Below are positions 10,295-20,565 of a stretch of 64,000 bases of DNA, one piece after another; within the stretch, counting starts at the first letter, position 1, and each line of letters opens with the position of its first letter. This DNA comes from Chaunax sp. Z400. Lineage: Eukaryota > Chordata > Actinopteri > Lophiiformes > Chaunacidae. The notes under the pieces are model-generated. The model had not been told where the DNA came from. It was given only the letters and a program-made list of their open reading frames with translations, and ran no database searches. The stretch is taken from the NCBI GenBank assembly GCA_037577475.1, contig CM075197.1, forward strand, positions 19,852,650 through 19,916,649, given 5' to 3'. The position numbers and the translations under genes were made by a program.

Positions 10295-13200
10295 TTAAAG
10301 ACATAATTCCTTCTCCATTCTCTTCTTTAATTCTTCCTTCTTGATCTAGATAAACAGTCAGTAGCAGCCATTTCAGTCTCATTATACAGTACCAGTCAAA
10401 GATTTTTAATCAACAATTAATCATCGTAGTCATCTTGATAGTTAAAGTGTGTGAATAGTGTTAAAGGAGAAGTAGCGTACCTTTCCACTGACTGTCAAAG
10501 GGAAGCTGTCTACAAAGAGAACGTAATGTGGGATCTTGAAGTGAGAAATCTGGGGGAACAAAACCAAAGAAGTTTGTGATACAATTTATGAAATGTTATT
10601 TGAGTATATGTTAAGTTTTTGGCAATTATCACGTTCTCTCACCTTGCCTTTGCAGAATGTTCTTATCTCCTCTGCACTGGAGGTCTGGCCTTCCTTCAGC
10701 CTGATGCAGGCACACACCTGCTCACCCATCCTCGAATCTTTGACTCCAACCACCTGGGAAACAGAGAAAGAGGACAAATCTCAGGAAATATGTTTTGTTT
10801 ACAACAAAAAGAACATCTATAATTGTTCCCTATGGCTTTAAAGTGTTTCTTTATGTCAACAGTGTTTCTCATCTTGCTGCCTTCTAGTGGTTCTGAGTCT
10901 TACCTGCACCTCCTGTACTTTGGGATATGTGCAAAGATATTCCTCTATCTCTGCAGGGTAGATGTTCTCCCCTCCTCGGATGATCATGTCTTTTAAGCGT
11001 CCTCTAATACTACAGTATCCCAGACTGTTCAGACTGGCCGTGTCACTGTGCAGAAGAAAATCACACATGATGTTAACACTACTTCCCACGTTAGCATCAG
11101 TCCCTTTAACATGCCTCTGTGTTTTCTCCTTTAGACAAACATTCAGTATACATTGTACACACCCAGTGCTGTACCACCGGGCTTTACAGATAGCCTCACT
11201 GGTTTTCTCTGGATCATCCCAGTATCCATGCATCACACAGTAGCCTCTGATCATGAGTTCTCCGGTGCTTCCCAGAGGGACAATCTCTCCAGTTGTAGTG
11301 TCCACCACTTTAGCCTATTGTAAAGACATACATACATACATTAGGTCATAGTATTGTTGTGACATTTAGATAACAAAAACTATGGCATACCTCAGTGTGG
11401 TTCAGGATACATCCAACAGTGTGTAGCTTCAGCTCATCATCGTCTTGTGGGAACCCCAAAAATGTAAGTGGACTATTCTCAGTGGTTCCATAAGCTATCT
11501 ATCAAAACATAAGGTACACATATTCTTAAATGCTGAAGAAGCGAGAATGTTTAATACAGTATTATTTAGAAAGGACGTGTAATCACTCACTACTGTCTCT
11601 TTCATGTTCATGTCTGTTCTCATTTTTCTAACGATCTCAGGAGGGCACTGAGATCCTCCTATGACACCTAAGAAACAGCAACACATAGACAAGGATGACT
11701 CAAATGCTTGCCAAACATCACTCAAAATTAAAGACTTATTTAGTCATGTTGTAGTCATTGTTACATGCTCTCCCTGCTGGTTAGCCGGTGCCTCTGTTTT
11801 GATGACTCATTGTCCTGTGTTCTCTCCTCTACGGTGGCCGGCGGGCAAACGCGACGCAACTCATAAGAAAACACATGCAAATAGACAGAACACAAGCAAA
11901 TTAAGAAAACATCTTCATCAGTTTCACAACACATGCTCAGCGCTGCAAATATGACAACACAACACATTAGGAAAACACTGCAAATATCACAACACAAAAC
12001 ACGTTTTCCTAATGTGTTATGTTGTGGTATTTGCAGCGTTTTCCTAATGTGTTGTGTTGTGGTACTGTATTTGCAGCGTTTTCTTAATGTGTTGTGGTAT
12101 TTGCAATGCGTTCTCCAAATGTTGCGCATCTGTTGTCATGTTGATGAAGAAGTTTTCTTAATATGCTTGTGTTTTGTCTATTTGCATGTGTTTTCTTACG
12201 ATGCAGTGCCATCGTACTCCTCAGGTGTAAGTGATCTGAACGGATTGTGGGAAAACCAATTAGGAATCCTGGCTCATGTCTCTCCTCCACTTCATGGCCT
12301 TGGATGCAGCTCTGTCTGAGGACTGACAGAGTTGTTCTACTTTTAGATGTTCCCTTTGTCTGTTTTTCTGATGGGTTTGGTTGTCCGTTTTTTGCTGTGT
12401 TATTTTGATCAGGTTTAGTTTTCAGGTTAGGGTAGAGGGGGTTAGTGCCCAGTCCGACAGATCTTTGTGGGCTGATTTGTGCCGACTATTCTTGTGTTTA
12501 TTTTAGCTGGCCCATCAGCCTTTTGTTGTGTTATTTAGGTTGTCTCTGGTTAGTTTGGTAAATTAATGGGGTGTCTTAACAGTCATCAAATCAAATATCT
12601 TACCCGCTTCAACTGATGACAAATCATACTTGCGTAGATCTTGTTGGTTAAGCATGTCAGTGTACATTGTGGGAGTGCCATAGATGACGTTGCACCTTGG
12701 GTGCAAGAATGGTGATCAATGAGAGTGCAAAATGTTGTATTTGTCAAAGTAATTTGTTGATGAGAAACTTCATACTTTTCAGCCTGAATGGCCTCTAGGT
12801 TGGCTCGACTGTTGTAACCAGCAGAAGGGAAGACCAGTGTGACACCATGCACCGCCATATTCATCCCTCCCAGGACAGAGCCGAAGCAGTGGTACATGGG
12901 TACCTGCATGCATATTCGCACCTGAGGCTGATGGAAATATTGGAAATCAGATTACATGCATTTACACAATTGTGTTTCTGCAAATGAAGAGACAATTTTG
13001 GACTTACTCTCCATTGGTAACCCATTCGTAGACCTATAAAGTAGGCATTATTTACAATATTGTGGTGAGTAAGAGTCGCTCCCTTTGGACTCCCTGTTGT
13101 CCCCTGAAACCAAAAAACAAGCAAATGGTTCTATTTCATCTGAATTATTGTTAGATGAATGGTTGTTAGTTGTGACATCATAATGTCAGTCCAAGAAATA

Positions 13201-15482
13201 CATGTACTATACTGAAGGTTACTGACTGATGTGAACTGAATGTTGATGGGGTCATCACAGGACAGCTTGGTCTGCAGATCCATTAGTTCTTTGTGGTGCC
13301 GACTCTCCCCTGCTTGCATCACATCCTCTACGCTGAGCATACCTGGCTGTCTGCTGTCTGTCACAATCACCATACGCAAGTCTGGCAATCTGACAGAACC
13401 AAAACAGAATCTTTATAGTACGTCCACAAGATCATTTAATATAGGTTGTGTTCTGTAGGAAGTATTTAGGATCTCTTGCTTCGATGAAGACAATAGAGGA
13501 AGAGCATTTATTAAATATGACATTTGATATTGACTTTGTCAAACCTGGAGCTTTTGGTCATGCCCACTGGCATCTTGTCAATATCTGGACAGAGCTGCCT
13601 CAGCATCTCACAGTAATTTTGTGTTTTAAAGCTGGTAGGGCAGACCACAGCTTTACACTGGACCTGTATGTGACAAATCAGGTCATAGCTGTGAGGAAGA
13701 AATATTTGTACTATGAAAAATCAGATCTCTGCTTTCACTTCTCATGCTTTTGCACTTTACTTTGGTTCACTTGTTCATGGTTATGTGAGTTCATCACAGA
13801 ACTCGTCTTACCTTCTTTAATGTAAATTCCACTTCTTTCAACTGAGAGGCTGGGTTCAATGGCACCTGCAAATATAAGGACAGTAAAAGTAAAGTCCCTG
13901 CTGCATAGCGCATTACATCATGCTATATGTGGACATTAATACCAATTTCCATTTAATATTGACCTGGTAAACATACAGTGTAACAGTAAAACTGTTAAAC
14001 TCTAAAACTGACCAGTATGATTCCAGCCTTGGCTGAAGCAAACTGGAAAAGGATCCACTCATATGTGTTGGGTCCCCAAACTCCCAGTCGGTCACCTGGC
14101 TTCAGGCCCAAAGCAAGCAGACCAGCAGCCACCTTATCAACCTGCACAGATGAATGTAACAAAATCTTACAATGATGACTACCAAATCATTTTAGGTATT
14201 CCATCAACCTAAAACATTAGCATGAGGTGTCTTTAATATTTTAACATATAATGCATATCATGACTGGTGTTAATGGGTTGAAACAACATACAAAAAGGCT
14301 CCTGGAAAGCTGAAACTGAACGCATAAGATCTGAGACGCACATCTTGCTGAAACAGCGCAAAAGTTTTCCGGATGTCGTCCTGTACCAAGACCACAGCTT
14401 CCCGGTCAGGCCAGCGCTGGACTGCAGAGTCCAGCGTCTGGCCTACAGTGAGGGAGACCATAGAGATGGAGGAGGTCCCATGAACATAGCTGGTAGTCAG
14501 AGTGGGGATGTGAGGAGGACTGTCCACATGGAGAGTCCTGACATAGAGAACAAGGAAAACACAGGGGTCAAATAGAATACATGGACCATGATTTCATCAT
14601 TATAAGCTTTATCTTCTGCCCAAAGCAAAGTGGCAGCGCAGCATAAATGTCTTTGCTAATGTGCCATTGACACAGTTGTCAATTCAATGCACAGCGCCCA
14701 CATTGTTTAAGCAGTATACTTGCACCCATGTGTCCTCCCATGGTGTGCTGTGTGCTTGTGTGTGGGAGTTGGAGGAGTGAAGGATCTTGTCCTTACTATG
14801 ACCCAAACTGACATAGGCTTACTCAACTCCTCTCGACACCTCTCAGGACCAAGCACCGGACCTGGGGTGACAGGGCCGTTTCAGTTGCTGCCCCCTCCCT
14901 CTGGAACTCCCTCCCCAAAAACATAAGAGACTGCATGGACCTTCCCTCATTCATATCGTTACTCAAAACGCACCTTTTCATTCATTTTCTGTTACCGCTT
15001 ATCCTGTGTAGGGTTGCGGGGTGGAGCACGAGGCGGAGTTCGTCCTGGAGAAGATGCCAGTTTATCACAGGGAAAGACAAACAACCATTCACACTCACAT
15101 TCACGCCTATAGTCAATTTAGAGTCACCTATATTACATGTTTTTTGTGGTGGGAGGAGGCCTGAGAACACAGACACGAGGAGAACATGCACCTCCAACTC
15201 CACACAGAAAAATCCCAGGTCCTCAGGTGGATTTGAACCCAGGACCTTCTTGCTGTGAGGCAGCAGCGCTACACACTGCGCCGCCCTCACCTTTTCAGAT
15301 TAGCATTTAATGTTTGACTTCTGTGTATGATATGACCTGTGATGGGATTTTGTCAGTTGTTATTTGAGCTGTTTTTATTCATGTTTAACTTGTGCTTTGA
15401 TACCGGTTTTTAACTTGTTGTTTTCTCTTTTTACCTGTAAGGCATCTTTGAGAATCTTGAAAAGTGCTCCATGAATAAAAAT

Positions 15483-15514
<32 letters not shown>

Positions 15515-16759
15515 AATGTGGTTCTCTGATTATGTCAACAAACTGGACAGTCAACATACTCCACCCAAGTACAACAGAGGTAACTACAGAGATTTGATAG
15601 GTTTGCAGTTCAATGCCTGTCTTCTCCAGACATCAGCTGACAAAGAGCTGCCATATATCCCTGTGCTGTTCAACACAAACAAAAACTGACCTGATCACAT
15701 TCAAGGAATTCAGACAATTTGGTATTTAAAGTGGAACCTATAATCTCAATATAACAACACAAACCTAGTATAATTATAGAGTCATAATATAGTATCATTG
15801 TATGAATATATGATTCTATAACACATTTTGCTTATAATTATGTACCGTTTGAGTCACATTTCTATAATTCAAATTCATCAAAATAAAAAATCCAGAACGA
15901 TGCAAACTCAGACACAAAGGAAAAATAATGAAGGTGGATACAAAACGCACTCGCAAGCTCACTTTATGGACCTCAGATACACACAAAAATATACTTGATA
16001 TTTACTTGAAAATTACTGCATCAGCTTGAATTAGCCTTGGTGGACCTTTAGCCCTGACTTATCTGTTAGGATCATTCAAGTGTTGGAGTTTCATTCCCAT
16101 TGTTCTAAGAACACATTCTTTCTCTATGGACAACCAAATCAAACCTTGGTTTTTGGAAGACTTTAACTTTAACTTTACACTATTGAAAAAATAAATTCTT
16201 GCCCTTAAATACTTCAAAACCAATTAATGAGATGCCACAAATGTTAAACCCTCAAATGTCATCAAATGAGAAATTCAGGCATTGAAGTGCAGGTTAATGT
16301 TGAAAGGGTAAGCTGGTTTCATTTGACCACCTCCAGCCAATAAAGTGAGGGACCTGGTGGGGCAGAAACTGTTCTGCTTTGTGGATGAAAGAATTGTGTT
16401 GACATAAACAGTGATTAATTATTAATGTATAAAAGGAACCTCCAGTTAGGTATTAAAGACAGTATAGTTGTTTTTAATGACTGACTGAAAACTAGATCCC
16501 TATCTCACACAAATATTTGTCACTTAAAAGCCATGTGTTTTCTATATTTTGCATTAGAGACTTTAAGTGAACATCTTAAATTTGTGAATGACACCATATT
16601 CTCATTTGAACCCTGACCATGAAGAGCATAAACTTACCGAAAGCACGGGAGCCAACTTGTACTGCATAATTTCCAAGTCTTGCTGTATTTGAGTCCGTCT
16701 ACAGATCTGAGACTGTGAGCACAAGACCGCAGCAGTGAGGAGGAAATCAGTGCAGACAT
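10295..16759 (-). CDS. acsf2: Acyl-CoA synthetase family member 2, tandem copy B (16 exons, complete)
   Basis: Paralogue of copy A with the same exon lengths and phases, 608 residues. Coding exons: 16759-16638, 14537-14342, 14141-14013, 13865-13812, 13663-13545, 13389-13227, 13103-13008, 12921-12776, 12695-12604, 11667-11591, 11498-11391, 11314-11163, 11045-10904, 10753-10643, 10549-10481, 10345-10295. The core motifs [29 protein letters not shown] and the A10 lysine (PLTVSGK) are intact. Differences from A include an Asp at residue 21 of the leader, NPASQ instead of NPAYQ (156), GGSQ instead of AGSP (376-379), C175 instead of S175, and a C-terminus EKELCL instead of EKELGL. Exon 14 encodes identical residues in both. 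The exon 6 donor carries a 4-bp duplication and must use GTCAGT to stay in frame. It is inferred to be functional, perhaps with altered substrate preference or expression. Confidence 0.94.
10385..10400. mobile_element. Tc1-like terminal repeat fragment in intron 15 of copy B
   Basis: The sequence 'tacagtaccagtcaaa' interrupts an intron that in copy A reads straight from 'tctcattatg' to 'tcaatcaacaatt'. The same start is seen in the palindromic element at 16961. It looks like a truncated insertion or an excision footprint. Confidence 0.45.
11830..12216. mobile_element. 387-bp MITE in intron 9 of acsf2 copy B, with target duplication
   Basis: The ends are inverted (TACGGTGGC at left, reverse complement of GCCATCGTA at right), followed inside by matching arms containing 'taagaaaacacatgcaaatagaca'. 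The middle holds several inverted copies of 'cctaatgtgttgtgttgtgg'. CTCCTC flanks both ends (11824-11829 and 12217-12222). The same intron in copy A keeps the empty site ('ctctcatcaggtgg', about 3808-3821). The element is non-autonomous; its ORFs are not genes. Confidence 0.8.
12310..12595. other. Copy-B-specific sequence in intron 9
   Basis: About 285 bases right of the MITE have no counterpart in the shorter copy A intron. The sequence is T-rich on the plus strand and shows no frame or recognised repeat. It is either a further insertion in B or a deletion in A. Confidence 0.35.
14800..15513 (+). mobile_element. 3' end of an L2-type LINE in intron 1 of copy B
   Basis: Frame 14860-14979 reads a typical L2 ORF2 C-terminus (...[16 protein letters not shown]... 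then [14 protein letters not shown]). It is interrupted by an insert at 14981-15287. After the insert the reading resumes in frame with RLAFNV and a stop (from about 15297). The 3' UTR ends in an ATT repeat tail at 15484-15512. The LINE is antisense to acsf2 and 5'-truncated. Confidence 0.8.
14981..15287 (+). mobile_element. Teleost interspersed repeat nested in the L2 LINE
   Basis: The 307-bp insert is flanked by the 10-bp direct repeat 'caccttttca' (14971-14980, 15288-15297). It carries the well-known fish repeat blocks 'ccgcttatcctg', 'gggttgcggggtggag', 'caatttagagtcacc', 'gggaggaggcctgagaaca', 'gagaacatgcac' and 'ccaggaccttcttgctgtgag'. A degraded inverted relative lies at 37550-37825. 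Its class is uncertain. Confidence 0.8.
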
Positions 16760-16960
16760 TTGTCCTAAGTATCACACAGTCAATCTGCTTCAACTGGATC
16801 TAAAGACAGTGTGAATTAAAAGGATTAGGAAATGACCTGTTTTTTAGTTTTTTGTCATCACTGACTGTCTAATGTTTAACTTCCTCTCATCCTCATTGGC
16901 TGACAGTATCTTTGAAATGTAACCTTTTACACGCCCATAGAAGAGTTCAAATATTTTACA

Positions 16961-17042
16961 TACAGTACCAGTCAATAGTTTGGACACAGTTTCCCATCCA
17001 CTTGAATGGGAAACTGTGTCCAAATTTTTGACTGGTAGTGTA
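16961..17042. mobile_element. Palindromic Tc1-type MITE upstream of acsf2 copy B
   Basis: Two near-perfect inverted arms (16963-17000 and 17004-17040) are separated by only a few bases. They start 'cagtaccagtcaatagtttg', resembling the termini of fish Tc1 elements that begin CAGTACCAGTCAAAAGTTTGG. TA flanks both sides, as expected for Tc1/mariner. RNA from it would fold into a long hairpin. It is absent from the copy A flank. Confidence 0.8.
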
Positions 17043-17101
17043 TATAATATTATATATATATTATATATATATATAAATATTATATTTATATATTTTATAT
17101 A
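17041..17101. repeat. AT-rich simple repeat
   Basis: Imperfect (TA)n with 'tatatatattatatatat' runs, immediately next to the MITE. It may have grown out of the TA target site. Confidence 0.8.
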
Positions 17102-17377
17102 CCCATCATTCGACCGCCTCAGCACTGTGAAAAACAACAGTTAGTTTTTTTCTTTATTGCAGACTGTTTGAACAGAACAGCGCTAGAGACTGTCATGAAA
17201 TTTGTCTGTAAAGCTTCATGAAATTAATGTACAAATTTGTGGTTGATGGTTGAAGCATAATTATATTGTAATTACAATAAGAGACACACCTCATCAGAAG
17301 AGGTTTTAAAAGGAAAAAGACCATCACACTGTCTTTTATAGTTTTAAGCAAGTCAGTTAAACAATGGCAAACTTCCA

Positions 17378-18344
17378 TCTTCTTTCAGTTTCATTAAGTT
17401 TTAGTTATAAATGGGTAAGTCAAAACAAAAATTCCTTTAGAAATTGTTTTGCTGCTTCAATTGTTGTGAAATATCTTTCTGTAAGTAGTTGTGACATCAC
17501 GCACCACAAGCCACTTTATGGCATTTTAAATTTTCGAAACGAATGATATACTTATGTGTCCTGCTCAAACCGGATGGTGTGTAAACTAGTGTATCCTTTA
17601 ACCATCATGAACAAATGAATTGCAGAATTTTAATTGTGATCTAAATTGTTAATTCACAGGGAGTTAATTTACACAGGGAGCTGGCAGTGTTGCATCAGCC
17701 CAACTAACATGAATCCCATCAGACTGGGAGTTCTGGAACACAGTCAGATCTCTAATTATAAGTTTACAGATTGACAGAAAGGAGGAAGGCTAACAATTAT
17801 TACCTTCAAGTCTTTTTAACCCTCTGTTTGGTTATAAACCTATGATATGGGCACATTTGTTCCAAAGATAAGCCATTACTGGGAACTGAATACTTTAATG
17901 CAACAGTCATGTCAGACAACAATGATTACAGAATGATGAACATTTTATATGGAAAACAGAGTAATAATATCACCTCATCTGAGTGGATTTAAGAGGGTTA
18001 GAGGAACCACGTACCCTGTTATGTGTCTAGAAACAGAAATTAGGAAACACAAGCTAATGAAGAATCTGTAATGGCAGATTTTTTGGCATACGAAAGGCAC
18101 AAGATATGGTTTGGGCATTTGGCAAGGGCATTGACGTCCAACAGCAAAGGTACTGATTCCATGTTTGGGACCGAGCCAAACAAGAGTGTATTCATTACAT
18201 GTATTACATTAGACTCCTGCATTTGAAAAACTCCTGCATTTGCTACTGCACTGCAGCTGATACTGATCCAAAAGAAAATCTGGTTCACTTCATTTAATTT
18301 AACTGATTCTACTGCAAACTAATTCTCTGCTCTTCCCTTCCCAG
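17378..18344. other. Single-copy sequence right of the acsf2 array
   Basis: Homology to the array ends near 17377. I see no exon, repeat family or RNA gene here; the short ORFs lack splice context or recognisable residues. Confidence 0.5.
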
Positions 18345-18468
18345 CTGAATAAATTCAAGAACATTTGACAAGATGGCCATTGAAGACCTGAACGAGGCAT
18401 TTCCAGAAACGAAGCTGGACAAAGAGAAATATCCTTACTGGCCACACAAACCCACAGCTGATCAGTAA
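18345..18468 (+). CDS. Candidate small coding exon or 31-residue microprotein, unidentified
   Basis: A pyrimidine-rich tract ending 'cccttcccag' precedes a short leader and an ATG at 18373 in strong context (A at -3, G at +4). The frame encodes 31 residues starting MAIEDLNEAFPE, hydrophilic and ending with YPYWPHKP near the C-terminus, then TAA (18466-18468). The stop overlaps a good splice donor (gtaaag at 18465), so the exon could instead continue in phase 2 into a larger gene. The family is not recognised. It could be the first coding exon of a plus-strand gene or chance. Confidence 0.3.
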
Positions 18469-19945
18469 AGGCAACACTCTGACTGTATTCTATATCATGC
18501 ATTCTTCACTGAGGGAAAACCTGTACATTATGTGTATAAAAGCCTAGTTTATTAATAATGAATAATGGAAAGAAAAACATTTGTTTTTAATTGTCAGTTA
18601 AGTGATTCCTGAAAGTAAACCTTGAAAATAGGACTCAACTTTCTTGCTGTGGGTCAGTAAAATGAATTAAGGTCATCAGTGTTCACAGGCTCTTCATAAA
18701 CAACCTCACAGACCCCTCACAAGTTAAACAACTGTTATTTTTTTACTAGATTTCTTCCCATGCGTCATGAACTGAACTTGATCTATTAGACTCTGTTTTC
18801 TTTCTAAATTTGGCATGAAATATCTTCCAATACTCAGTGAAAAGCTAACCCTTGTGGATACAAGCATGAGCTTTTAAGTACACAGTCAGCTCTCAGCAGA
18901 GAGCAGAGTTTGGTTTGTTTCCCACATGGGGTCACTGTTGTCTTTGGGACAGTGACTTGAAGTTGACAGTTTTCTGCATCCCCACACGCCATCTGACTGT
19001 GTGGACATCATGTCTGCAGAGAAAATGATCACAGCTCCCACCGTCCTGTCATGCAGTGCCAGCCTCGTTCAGGCTTTGTTATGATTACAGAATAATTCAC
19101 CACAGCTGGAAATATGAGCGGTCTCTGGGAACACTGAAAAAGTAAAGCCTACTTTTTATGCGCTTGCTGCACTGTCATTATGGCTTTGGGTTTGTGGGCT
19201 AATACTGTACATAACTCTGTCCATGTTTGTGATAAGTGGAGCAATGCACTGGCCTTGACATTGTCACTTTCTCAGGATTACCATATACAGCAGTGGCAGG
19301 ATGCAGGAGGCTGCTGGAAGAAGACATTCATCCTGCAGGAGGCAGCATCTGTCGTATTATGAGAGATCTGTAAACATTGTGTTAAAATCCATTTATTTAG
19401 GACTGTTTTAGTGTTTATTGAGCACTTTGCTGTGTTATTCAAAGTAAGGAGTGTAACATTGTAACATTACGACACTAGGCAGTATTAAAACTAAATGGGG
19501 TATTTTTTTTTAAGGCAAAACAGCCTAAAAGGTCATAAGTAATATTTGTCTTAAAGCTTAACTAAACTTACTTGCAAAACTAACATATTCCCATAATGCA
19601 ATCTGAAGGTATTTTAGGATGAATAATGGTCGAAATCAAAGTAGCAGATGCTGAGATATTTAGACTTCCAGTCAAGCTGGGTCAAGCTTCAAACTTCACA
19701 ACCCCAGTTTAGTTTAGCCCATGCATTGTGTTAAGAAAAGATAACTACGGTGACATCATTGGGGTTATTTGTTCTTAACCCACGGCAACTGTCTCCATAG
19801 CCATAGTTTGACAGTTTGACTGGCTGCACACTTTGATTACTACTGTACTTGGAGACTTGCTCCATGTATAGTTCAAGAACATTGATCAGATTTGTTATGC
19901 AGTTATCTAAAAGCTTAGTGCGGATGTTTGTTTGTTCAATTAACA
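18469..19945. other. Intergenic, nothing recognised
   Basis: No repeat family or coding exon could be supported. Short frames such as the one at 19180-19362 have no splice support or familiar motif. If 18345-18464 is a real exon, the rest of its gene would have to begin here. Confidence 0.4.
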
Positions 19946-20230
19946 TTTAAAGGTCCAGTGTGTAGAATTTAGTGGCACCTAGCAGTGAGGAAGATGATCG
20001 CCTCACCCTTCCTTTCCAAGCGTACAGGACAACCTAGGGTGGCCACTAAAAATAAGAAAGGCCCTCTTAAGTGATAGTGTCTACACAAGTCTACACATTA
20101 TGTCATACCAGTAAGCACTTGTTTGCAACATGGATAACAGGTTGTGAGTCACTGAGGATGAAATAGATATTCTTATAATTCACTTAACATGTTTGAGATG
20201 TCATTTATCCCCCCAAAAAAGTCCTTTTTT
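19946..20230 (+). repeat. Percomorph interspersed repeat
   Basis: Begins 'aaaggtccagtgtgtagaat', followed by 'ttagtggcacctagcagtgag', 'cctttccaagcgtacagga' and 'gaaaggccctctta'. I recognise this as a short repeat widespread in percomorph fish genomes, here truncated and degraded toward its right end. Confidence 0.7.
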
Positions 20231-20446
20231 TGTTTCATTTCTGTCTTTGCCAAGTGTTCATTTGACGCTCAACAGCATCAACTGCAAAGGTGTCATTTGA
20301 CTTCAATTTATTACATATTCAGCGTTAATTAATCAGCTTGACCTTTGACCTTTTGGAGTGCAGGCAGGTTTGTAGCAGGTCCTGAACGATTAAGGATCAC
20401 TGACGGACACCTGTGCTGAGCTACTATGTGAAACAGAAACATTCAT

Positions 20447-20565
<119 letters not shown>

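Larger units (their letters stand above)
16760..17377 (-). promoter_or_regulatory. 5' flank and probable promoter of acsf2 copy B
   Basis: Homologous to 8520-9025 up to the array boundary near 17377, but interrupted by the palindromic MITE (16961-17042) and an AT-rich run (17041-17101). The conserved 'ctttattgcagactg' block is at about 17152-17166. Unlike copy A, this gene is joined beyond the boundary to single-copy sequence, the likely ancestral distal upstream region. Confidence 0.45.

Noticed and set aside
11761..12319. Overlapping ORFs of 122 and 128 codons on opposite strands
   Set aside because: They come from the inverted arms of the MITE in copy B intron 9, not from a gene.
14935..15258. 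107-codon ORF starting with the L2 peptide
   Set aside because: It fuses the LINE tail to the nested repeat; the real LINE frame resumes after the insert.
2340..16759. Possibility that one acsf2 copy is a pseudogene
   Set aside because: Both copies assemble to 1827-nt frames with all junctions GT-AG, no internal stop and all catalytic motifs.
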